A stretch of DNA of 50,793 nt from Nitrospirota bacterium (GTDB lineage: Bacteria; Nitrospirota; Thermodesulfovibrionia; Thermodesulfovibrionales; UBA6898): positions 1 through 50,793 of the forward strand of contig JACRLQ010000039.1 in assembly GCA_016215155.1 (NCBI GenBank). The letters run 5' to 3'. The notes under the pieces were generated by a model that was not told where the DNA came from, ran no database searches, and was given only the letters and a program-made list of their open reading frames with translations. How positions within the stretch are numbered: the first letter of the stretch is position 1; every line of letters begins with the position of its first letter. Positions 44,412 through 50,793 of the stretch are shown here, piece by piece. The position numbers and the translations under genes are program-made.

Positions 44412-45973
44412 AATGACACCTCCGTGCCTTTGTCGATATTGTACACAGGAAATATCCGGTAGTTTTTCAGACGCGGGCTGCTGACGGTATAGTCAGTCTT
44501 ATGCCAGAAAAAGACCCATGGGGCCTCATCTGTTATTATTTTTTCAGCATTCATATAATTCAGGTTTCTTTCTTCCGTTGTTGAGGCGTTTTGACCGGCT
44601 TCGATCAGTGCGTCCACAACCTTATTGGTATAACGTGATCTGTTTCCCGCCGGACCATGATTCGACGAATGAAATAACGGGAAAAGGAAGTTCTCCGGGT
44701 CAGGATAGTCCGCCCACCAGCTCAGCCAGAACATATCCGCCTCGCCGTTGTTTATCGCCGCTTTGTACGCGGACCACTCAAGCTGCCTGATCCTTACATC
44801 AAGTCCGGAGGCCCTGAGATATGACTGTATTATCTCGGCAAGGTCCAGCACCTCCTGGTCCGAATTTACATATAAATTTATGACTTTGCCTCCGGCGCCT
44901 AATCCCTTCGTGGTCTGTCTGCTCGCCGTGGGATTATAGCCCGACTTGGCCGGGGGCCCCCATTGCCTGAGAAGCTCCGGTACGGGACCGCGCGCGATGG
45001 TCCCCCTTTTTTCATAAAATGTGTCCATTATTTTATCGATGTCTATTGCCTGGGCCACGGCCCTTCTCAGCTCGGCGTTGTTAAAAGGAGCTCTGGAGCA
45101 GTTAAATCCCAAATAATAAGTGTTGAGTCCCCTGGCCGATGATATAAACGGTCCCCATTTCCCGGACTTACTGAAGCGTGAAAATTCATTCACAGGAATG
45201 GCAAGCACATCCAGATTCCCCAGTTCGAACTCGGTCACCGCGGTCAGATCTTCCGGAATTATTCTGTATGATATACCTCTCACTTTAGCCTTATCGGCAA
45301 AATAATGATCGTTGGCCCGAAGGAGCAGCTCGGTGTTATGCCTCCAGTCGTTCAGAATAAACGGCCCGGTCCCTGCCGGGTGGACGGAAAAATCCTTGCC
45401 GTATCTGTCGACTTCCTCTTTCGGAATGACATATGCGGCGGTCATGGTCAGAAGGTTCATGAAGGGTCCGAATGACCGTGTGAGCGTTATCCTCAGGGTA
45501 TACTTGTCGCGGACTTCGATCCCAGCCACGTCACTCGCCTCGCCTTTCATGAACTCCCTCGCCCCGAGAATCCTGTCCAGGACCCAGGTATTGGGCGATC
45601 TGGTTTCAGCCGCGAGTATCCTTTTAAAAGAATATCTGAAATCATCGGCCGTTACCTCGCGACCGTTGCTGAACCTGACACCTTTCCTCAGAAAAAATGT
45701 AAGTATTCTTCCTCCGTCATGCCGGTCCCATCTTTCAGCGATATCGGGGACGACGTTGAGCCGCTTGTCCAGTTTGACGAGCCCGTTATAGAGCTTTGCC
45801 GATATTGAACCGCCGGTAACGTCCACGACATAGGCGGGATCAAGGGTCGAGGGGTCCGCATTCAGCCTGTAATACAGATATCCATCCTGACGACTGCCGG
45901 TTGAACAACCCAGACAGATAAAAAAGAAACCAAGCAGAAGTCCAAATCTCAATACGGCGGGCGGACGAATCAT
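44408..45973 (-). CDS. Peptide ABC transporter substrate-binding lipoprotein (OppA/DppA family)
   Basis: This periplasmic solute-binding lipoprotein has about 521 residues. A signal with lipobox (LLLGFFFICLGCS) is followed by the SBP_bac_5 signature (YRLNADPSTLDPAYV, RKGVRFSNGREVTADDF) and the C-terminal LSWWADYPDPENFLFPLF. It would bind oligopeptides and deliver them to the OppBC permeases. The ATG at 45973 overlaps the C26 peptidase stop (ATGA). A second ATG 18 nt upstream is possible. Confidence 0.92.
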   Translation of the reverse strand: MIRPPAVLRFGLLLGFFFICLGCSTGSRQDGYLYYRLNADPSTLDPAYVVDVTGGSISAKLYNGLVKLDKRLNVVPDIAERWDRHDGGRILTFFLRKGVRFSNGREVTADDFRYSFKRILAAETRSPNTWVLDRILGAREFMKGEASDVAGIEVRDKYTLRITLTRSFGPFMNLLTMTAAYVIPKEEVDRYGKDFSVHPAGTGPFILNDWRHNTELLLRANDHYFADKAKVRGISYRIIPEDLTAVTEFELGNLDVLAIPVNEFSRFSKSGKWGPFISSARGLNTYYLGFNCSRAPFNNAELRRAVAQAIDIDKIMDTFYEKRGTIARGPVPELLRQWGPPAKSGYNPTASRQTTKGLGAGGKVINLYVNSDQEVLDLAEIIQSYLRASGLDVRIRQLEWSAYKAAINNGEADMFWLSWWADYPDPENFLFPLFHSSNHGPAGNRSRYTNKVVDALIEAGQNASTTEERNLNYMNAEKIITDEAPWVFFWHKTDYTVSSPRLKNYRIFPVYNIDKGTEVSF

Positions 45974-46629
45974 CTTACTATTATACGGCATGACCTGACG
46001 TATGAAGCGAACAACGCCCTTGAAAGGGTGTCCTTCGATCTCTCAGGGTGCCACTGGACCCCGATAAGGTTATCATAATCACTGGAATAAACACCCTCTA
46101 TTATGCCGTCAGGTGAAAAAACGAAAGGCCGGAGCCCGCTTCCCGGCTCTTTGATTCCCTGGTGATGACTGCTTGGGACCTGATAGTTACCTTCCGGAAT
46201 GAATCCATTTGGGGCTATCACTACCTGATGCGCGCCTGACGAATGATCCAGGGATGCCGGGGCCTGAGACGCAATGTCCTGAAAAAGCGTTCCTCCGAAA
46301 AAGACGTTAATAAGCTGCATACCGTAACAAATGCCAAGCACCGGTCTGCGGCGCCGGAGAAAGTCCGAAAGGACCCTGATATCAAAGTCGATCCTGTCTT
46401 TATTTTCGACGGATGACGGAAAGGTGTCCTCCTCATTGTACATCGAAGGAGGCAGGTCTCTGCCGCCGGGGACAACAAGTCCGTCGCAGAAACCGGTCAC
46501 GCATTCGCGGTCGTCAGAAATTAACCTGGGGATTCCGCCGGCGGATGCTACGGCCTCGGCATATAGTTCAAGGTGATTCGGCGGGCCTGCCGGGTTGTAA
46601 CAGGTTATTGCAATGTGAGGGCGACGCAA
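45970..46629 (-). CDS. Class I glutamine amidotransferase-like peptidase (C26, gamma-glutamyl hydrolase type)
   Basis: This 219-residue enzyme has the nucleophile elbow VLGICYGMQLINVFFGG and the catalytic histidine-glutamate IGVQWHPERS near the C-terminus. It matches PuuD-like gamma-glutamyl-GABA hydrolases (peptidase C26): IAITCYNPAGP at the start, DGLVVPGGRDLPPSMY, and SSHHQGIKEPGSGL. It is co-transcribed with a peptide importer, so it may process imported gamma-glutamyl compounds; that substrate is an inference. Confidence 0.88.
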   Translation of the reverse strand: MRRPHIAITCYNPAGPPNHLELYAEAVASAGGIPRLISDDRECVTGFCDGLVVPGGRDLPPSMYNEEDTFPSSVENKDRIDFDIRVLSDFLRRRRPVLGICYGMQLINVFFGGTLFQDIASQAPASLDHSSGAHQVVIAPNGFIPEGNYQVPSSHHQGIKEPGSGLRPFVFSPDGIIEGVYSSDYDNLIGVQWHPERSKDTLSRALFASYVRSCRIIVR

Positions 46630-46674
46630 TGACTTGAACTCAACACAGACTGGGACCTCATTGCCGTGAAGGGC

Positions 46675-47280
46675 CTATGAGGCCTCCGCGCCTTCAAAAA
46701 TGAGTATGTCATCGGAGCTCCCCTCCAGCCTCTCACATGCCTTGCCCATCTCCCTGATAAGGATATTTTTTTCGATCGCAGGTCTGGAATTAAGAATCAC
46801 GGCAACCATTTTTATCAGCCCGATATCGACCTTTTCGCCGTCCCTGACAAACGAGATCACCGATTTCTTTGTCCTGTCGTCACTGGAGTAAAAGGACCCG
46901 ATTTTTTTGTTGAACAGGTCTATTACGCCTCTGATATGTTTCCGCATCTCATGGGATTCGCAGATGACAATAAAATCATGAGTACTCACTGTGGCCACGA
47001 AACAGCAGTTGCAGGTCTCGCATGTTGTCTTCAATATGGCAGCCGCCCACTGGATAATCTCGGCGTGCCTGTCCGGACCGTATTTTATGAGGTAAGGATG
47101 GATATTTGCTATTCTGACATACGCTATGGCATAGCGACCGAGCCTGGGGTAGACCTCCCCCAATCTTTTAATAATCGCCGCTTTGTCCGGAAGGCCGGTT
47201 AGAAAGTCAGGCCAGAGATAGGGATTGTCCTGCTTTTTATGCAGTTCAGTGATATACTTTTTTGCCGCGGTAATACCCAT
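46675..47280 (-). CDS. Degenerate GGDEF-fold protein
   Basis: This 201-residue protein opens its domain with PDFLTGLPDKAAIIKRL, the standard start of GGDEF domains (DxLTGLPNR), and keeps the fold pattern IAYVRIANIHPYLIKYG. The catalytic GGDEF position reads TVSTHDFIVI, so cyclase activity is not expected. It may bind GTP or c-di-GMP or act as a scaffold. A CETCNCC cluster just before that site is unusual and could bind metal. No other domain is attached. Confidence 0.75.
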   Translation of the reverse strand: MGITAAKKYITELHKKQDNPYLWPDFLTGLPDKAAIIKRLGEVYPRLGRYAIAYVRIANIHPYLIKYGPDRHAEIIQWAAAILKTTCETCNCCFVATVSTHDFIVICESHEMRKHIRGVIDLFNKKIGSFYSSDDRTKKSVISFVRDGEKVDIGLIKMVAVILNSRPAIEKNILIREMGKACERLEGSSDDILIFEGAEAS

Positions 47281-47372
47281 CTGTCGCCCCCCGTAACTCT
47301 TTATTTAGATATCAATTATTACAGAACAGAGGGCATGGATGTCAACATTAAATTCTGATTATAAGGTCGCTT

Positions 47373-47403
47373 AAAAAGAAGGGGGCCTAAGATGCCCCCT
47401 TCT
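47373..47403 (-). terminator. Rho-independent terminator of ppdK
   Basis: AGAAGGGGGC (47377-47386) and GCCCCCTTCT (47394-47403) form a perfect 10-bp stem with a 7-nt loop. On the minus strand it is followed by a T-run (plus-strand A at 47373-47377). It starts 27 nt beyond the ppdK stop. Confidence 0.85.
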
Positions 47404-47429
47404 CAATCCGACCTGCCGCAGTGCTGGTT

Positions 47430-50165
47430 TTATTTCTTCTTCGGCCCTTTGACCTTTAGCGCGGCCTGTGCTGCCGCGAATCTGGCAATCGGTACCCTGA
47501 AAGGGGAGCAACTGACATAATTCAAGCCTATATTATGGCAGAACTCGACCGATTTCGGCTCACCGCCGTGCTCGCCGCAGATCCCCATCTTCATCTGTTT
47601 TTTCGCCTTTCTGCCCTTCTCTACGGCGATCTTCATGAAAGCCCCAACGCCGTCCTGATCAATAGTAATGAAAGGGTCGTCCTTGAGAATTCCGTTTTCG
47701 ACATAGAACGGCAAAAATCTGCCGGCGTCATCCCTGGACAGTCCGTACACCGTTTGAGTAAGGTCATTTGTGCCGAAGGAATAGAACTCGGCAACTTCCG
47801 CGATTTCGTCAGAGGTCACGCAGGCCCTCGGCAGTTCGATCATCGTGCCTACCGTATAGGGGACTTTCACTTTAAATTCCTTCTGCACCCTGGCAGCGGT
47901 GTCAACGGTTATTTTTTTCATCGCGGAGAGCTCGTTAACGTGTCCCACCAGGGGAATCATGATTTCAGGCAGGACCTTGACCTTGCCTTTTGTGAGTTCA
48001 CATGCCGCCTCCATGATGGCTTGGACCTGCATCTCGTAGATCTCGGGGTACGTTACTCCAAGCCTGCAGCCGCGGTGTCCAAGCATAGGATTGAATTCAT
48101 GTAAAGAGTTGTTCTTTGCGCTAAGCTGCTCGAACGAAACGCCCATCTCCCTGGCAAGCTCCGTCAATTCGGCGTCAGTATGGGGAAGAAATTCATGAAG
48201 CGGGGGATCGAGGAGCCTTATTGTGACCGGCAGACCTTTCATCGCGCTGAAGATACCCACAAAATCGCTTTTTTGATACGGGAGAAGTTTAGCAAGCGCC
48301 TTTTTCCTGCCCTCCAGACTATCAGACAGTATCATCTCACGGACCGCCTTTATCCTGTCCGCGCCGAAGAACATATGCTCAGTCCTGCAGAGCCCGATTC
48401 CTTCAGCCCCGAAATTCCTTGCAGTTGTAGCGTCACCCGGTGTATCGGCGTTAGTCCTTACCTTTAATGTCCTGAACTGATCGGCAAACTTCATCAGCTG
48501 TTTATACCATGCGTTGTGATCGGGGTCCGCGGGAAGAAGATCCAGTTTCCCCTCATAAACCCGGCCCTTTGTGCCGTTTAAGGTGATCCAGTCCCCTTCT
48601 CTCAGTGTCCTGCCTTTTACACTGAGCGTTTTGGCAGATACGTTTATGACAAGGTCCGAACAGCCCACTATGCAGCACTTGCCCCAACCTCTTGCGACAA
48701 GCGCCGCGTGGCTTGTCATGCCGCCCTTGGCGGTAAGGATAGCCTCCGCGGCGTGCATTCCATGGACGTCCTCGGGTGAGGTCTCTGTTCTTACCAGAAT
48801 CACCTTCTCTCCCTTTTTTGCCCAGGCTTCCGCGTCGTCAGCGGTAAGCACGATCCTGCCGACCGCGCCGCCGGGACCGGCGGGCAGACCTTTTGCCAGT
48901 TCCAGCGCGTTTTTTTCGGCAACAGGGGCGACGCTCGGATGGAGCAGTTCATCCAGCTGTTCAGGCTTGACCCTGAGGATCGCGGTCTGCCTGCTGATCA
49001 GCTTTTCCTTTGCCATCTCAACCGCCATACGAATAGCGGCCTGGCCGTTACGTTTGCCGACCCTTGTCTGGAGCATCCAGAGTCTTCCGTCTTCGATGGT
49101 AAACTCGATGTCCTGCATGTCGGTGTAGTGTTTCTCGAGTCTCTTCTGTATCGCATAAAGTTCCTTGTATAGCTTGGGCATGCTCTCTTCGAGTGAAGGA
49201 AGATGTTTGGTGTCGGCAGTTTTGCCGGCAATATTGACGGGATACGGGGTCCTGATCCCGGCCACGACATCCTCGCCCTGCGCATTGGTAAGCCACTCGC
49301 CGAAGAACATATTTTCACCCGTGGCAGGGTTGCGCGTAAAGGCCACTCCGGTTGCTGAAGAATCGCCGGTATTTCCGAACACCATGGACTGCACATTGAC
49401 GGCCGTTCCCCATTCTTCAGGGATCTTCTCGATCCTTCTGTAAGAAATGGCCCTCTTGCCCATCCAGGACTGAAAAACAGCCCCTATGCCTCCCCAAAGC
49501 TGATCGTGAGGATCGTCGGGGAATTCCTTTTTCAGGGTATGCTTGATTATGACCTTGAACTCGTCGGCCAGGATCTTAAGGTCGGCGACGGTGAGATCGG
49601 TATCACTTTTATGCCCTTTCTCCTTCTTCAGCCTTTCCATCGCGTGTTCCAGCTTGTGGCGTATGCCTTCCCCGTCTTCAGGCTCTATGCCCGCGGCCTT
49701 TTCCATAACGACATCCGAATACATCATGAGGAGCCTGCGGTATGCGTCATACACAAAGCGTTCATTGTTGGTCTTTTTGATGAGTCCCGGGATCGTCTTC
49801 GATGTGAGCCCCACATTGAGCACCGTCTCCATCATGCCCGGCATCGAACTTCTGGCCCCGGAGCGGACCGACATCAGAAGCGGGTTTACGGGATCACCGA
49901 ACTTCTTTCCCATGATCTTTTCGACCCTTGTGATCGCCGCATTCACCTGGGCTTTAAGCTCAACAGGATATTTCCTGTTGTTTTTGTAATAGAGTGTGCA
50001 TACCTCCGTCGTAATCGTAAAGCCTGCCGGGACCGGGATTTTGAGGTTTGTCATCTCCGCGAGATTGGCGCCCTTGCCGCCCAAAAGGTTCTTCATTTCG
50101 GACTTTCCGTCAGCTTTACCGTTACCAAAGAAATAGACGTATTTTTTACCAGAAGTCTTAGCCAT
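47430..50165 (-). CDS. ppdK: Pyruvate, phosphate dikinase
   Basis: This enzyme interconverts pyruvate, ATP and phosphate with phosphoenolpyruvate, AMP and pyrophosphate. It serves gluconeogenesis or glycolysis with PPi in anaerobes and autotrophs. The 911-residue protein has the N-terminal nucleotide-binding domain (LLGGKGANLAEM, MSVRSGARSSMPGMM, FGNTGDSSATGVAFTRN), the phosphohistidine domain GGMTSHAALVARGWGK with the catalytic His, and the TIM-barrel PEP site (EGIGLCRTEHMFF, ending with the CGEHGGEP catalytic-cysteine motif). GGGAGGGAG precedes the ATG at 50165; an earlier in-frame start is five codons upstream. Confidence 0.97.
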   Translation of the reverse strand: MAKTSGKKYVYFFGNGKADGKSEMKNLLGGKGANLAEMTNLKIPVPAGFTITTEVCTLYYKNNRKYPVELKAQVNAAITRVEKIMGKKFGDPVNPLLMSVRSGARSSMPGMMETVLNVGLTSKTIPGLIKKTNNERFVYDAYRRLLMMYSDVVMEKAAGIEPEDGEGIRHKLEHAMERLKKEKGHKSDTDLTVADLKILADEFKVIIKHTLKKEFPDDPHDQLWGGIGAVFQSWMGKRAISYRRIEKIPEEWGTAVNVQSMVFGNTGDSSATGVAFTRNPATGENMFFGEWLTNAQGEDVVAGIRTPYPVNIAGKTADTKHLPSLEESMPKLYKELYAIQKRLEKHYTDMQDIEFTIEDGRLWMLQTRVGKRNGQAAIRMAVEMAKEKLISRQTAILRVKPEQLDELLHPSVAPVAEKNALELAKGLPAGPGGAVGRIVLTADDAEAWAKKGEKVILVRTETSPEDVHGMHAAEAILTAKGGMTSHAALVARGWGKCCIVGCSDLVINVSAKTLSVKGRTLREGDWITLNGTKGRVYEGKLDLLPADPDHNAWYKQLMKFADQFRTLKVRTNADTPGDATTARNFGAEGIGLCRTEHMFFGADRIKAVREMILSDSLEGRKKALAKLLPYQKSDFVGIFSAMKGLPVTIRLLDPPLHEFLPHTDAELTELAREMGVSFEQLSAKNNSLHEFNPMLGHRGCRLGVTYPEIYEMQVQAIMEAACELTKGKVKVLPEIMIPLVGHVNELSAMKKITVDTAARVQKEFKVKVPYTVGTMIELPRACVTSDEIAEVAEFYSFGTNDLTQTVYGLSRDDAGRFLPFYVENGILKDDPFITIDQDGVGAFMKIAVEKGRKAKKQMKMGICGEHGGEPKSVEFCHNIGLNYVSCSPFRVPIARFAAAQAALKVKGPKKK

Positions 50166-50180
50166 TAAACTCCCTCCCAA

Positions 50181-50484
50181 AAAGGATATATTTTGTCGGA
50201 TTATTAAGTTTCATAAGGATTTATATGCTAACTGAGGACTAAAAAAAAATCAATATTATTCAGGCCTCAAAAGGCAAATATGGAAATGTTCGCGCCGAGA
50301 CGAGCGGGCTCGGAAGAATCGATATTCAGGGCCCGTTTTCTGAATTGATTATTAATGTGGTCATTAGCAAAATCACTGACTTCACCCTCCCCCTCATCCC
50401 CTCCCCTCAACAAGGGCGGGGAACAAAAAACAGGGCAGGCACAGGGGCCAGCCCCTACAACACCGAAAACACCCACATTCCGCA
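50181..50484. other. Intergenic region with G/C-rich repeat-like tract
   Basis: This stretch between ppdK and the isocitrate dehydrogenase remnant has no convincing gene. Positions about 50385-50460 hold a pyrimidine-rich tract (CCCTCCCCCTCATCCCCTCC) followed by CAAGGGCGGGG and an imperfect inverted pair GGGGCCAGCCCC. This looks like the dispersed intergenic repeats common in such genomes, though only one copy is seen here. A run of nine A lies near 50245. Confidence 0.4.
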
Positions 50485-50628
50485 CATTTCGCCAGGACGC
50501 TCGAAGACATCGTCATAAAAACGGTGGAAGACGGGACAATGACAAAGGACCTTATGCTTATCGCAGCGCCAAAGGTCGATAAGTATGCCCTCACGGAAGA
50601 AACATTATGGCCGGCGACCTCAACTCTG
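50485..50628 (+). pseudogene. C-terminal remnant of NADP-type isocitrate dehydrogenase
   Basis: In one plus-strand frame the segment translates to HFARTLEDIVIKTVEDGTMT followed by KDLMLIAAPKVDKYALTEE. This resembles the C-terminal helix region of dimeric NADP isocitrate dehydrogenase (family pattern: ...ETVE.G.MTKDLA...). Upstream of the His codon the frame runs into the repeat-like tract with no similarity and no start, so only about 40 codons survive. The frame stays open to 50679, but nothing after about 50604 looks like the family. Most likely a truncated gene copy; a chance match or an assembly edge effect cannot be excluded. Confidence 0.5.
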
Positions 50629-50793
50629 CTATGCATCTTTCGCCTTATCAAAACCAGTTATTATCTTCATTTTTGCTGATGACGGCGTCATCAGCTGCCT
50701 TATAGCGCCAAAGATTGCCTTTATCTCCCCATCATGCTTTTCAAGCCTGTTTTCAAGCAGAGTCAATTTGTGAGCAAGCTCCTTGTTTGAAGA
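50629..50793 (-). CDS. C-terminal part of an ORF6N/KilA-N-type DNA-binding protein (partial)
   Basis: The last 54 codons and TAG stop of a minus-strand gene enter from the right edge. They read SSNKELAHKLTLLENRLEKH, followed by DGEIKAIFGAIRQLMTP. The pattern NKELA-x-KL-x-x-LE...H-x-x-x-I-x-x-I-F-x-A-I-R-Q-L-M is the typical tail of ORF6N domain proteins, which occur in phages, plasmids and bacterial islands and probably bind DNA. The N-terminal ORF6N domain itself lies outside the window. The gene is convergent with the isocitrate dehydrogenase remnant, which fits a mobile or decaying region. Confidence 0.7.
   Translation of the reverse strand, partial: SSNKELAHKLTLLENRLEKHDGEIKAIFGAIRQLMTPSSAKMKIITGFDKAKDA

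Noticed and set aside
47535-50168. Long open frames on the strand opposite ppdK
   Set aside because: Shadow frames of a GC-rich, highly conserved gene; no start signals and no recognisable protein families.
50267-50485. A 72-residue minus-strand reading frame over the repeat-like tract
   Set aside because: Its first half is a low-complexity translation of the pyrimidine/purine tract and it lacks a ribosome-binding site; the second half resembles nothing I recognise.

Overview
The window reads as a metagenome-derived contig from a Gram-negative bacterium, most likely a deep-branching lineage such as Nitrospirota. This placement is an inference from gene content, not a computed phylogeny. The Gram-negative character rests on a SurA-type periplasmic chaperone, lipoproteins with lipoboxes, an outer-membrane-barrel-like protein and a TatB-like/TatC pair. 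Metabolic genes (formate-tetrahydrofolate ligase, pyruvate phosphate dikinase, malate dehydrogenase) suggest C1 and anaerobic-style central metabolism.

Region 1 (1-9700, all minus strand) is a tightly coupled defence operon with visibly lower GC than most of the rest. In transcription order it holds two unrecognised proteins, a NERD-nuclease/SF1-helicase fusion, a DrmA-type helicase, a DrmB-type DUF1998 protein and the start of a cytosine-C5 DNA methyltransferase cut by the window edge. drmA, drmB and a 5mC methylase are the hallmark of class 2 DISARM. No DrmC (phospholipase-D nuclease) is visible, and the NERD helicase and two unknown genes sit where class 2 DISARM usually carries drmE.

At 9701-9734 lies a sequence that matches the two Illumina TruSeq adapter arms fused together. 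It is almost certainly an assembly artefact. The defence operon may therefore not belong to the same molecule, or even the same organism, as everything to its right.

Region 2 (9831-11420) holds two toxin-antitoxin-like modules: HEPN/MNT, and a PIN toxin with a small antitoxin preceded by a perfect 14-bp inverted repeat. Region 3 (11447-23564) is chromosomal housekeeping: fhs, a SurA-like chaperone, purN, clpC with a TlpA-like thioredoxin and a DUF4416 protein, an extended nucleoside diphosphate kinase, mdh, a SAM methyltransferase, an inositol-phosphate synthase paired with a CDP-alcohol phosphotransferase, and a tRNA-Gly.

Region 4 (23995-36917) carries the tandem methylthiotransferases mtaB and miaB, divergent secA, a GAF-GGDEF protein and an MglA-like GTPase. 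An opposing operon follows: tatB-like, tatC, a 92-residue protein, a HEAT-repeat protein and an HD-GYP protein, with an outer-membrane-like protein upstream. Region 5 (37048-42675) holds thioredoxin, a TlpA lipoprotein, the translation operon ffh-rpsP-rimM-trmD-rplS-rnhB and a DtxR-family regulator. Region 6 (42692-50793) holds a peptide ABC importer without its ATPases plus a C26 peptidase, a degenerate GGDEF protein, ppdK, and at the end an apparent isocitrate dehydrogenase remnant next to the tail of an ORF6N-type protein.

Several genes appear to use unusual starts (TTG for tatC, rpsP and tlpA; CTG for oppB; possibly ATA for rimM), and secA, miaB and the DtxR gene lack a visible Shine-Dalgarno sequence.
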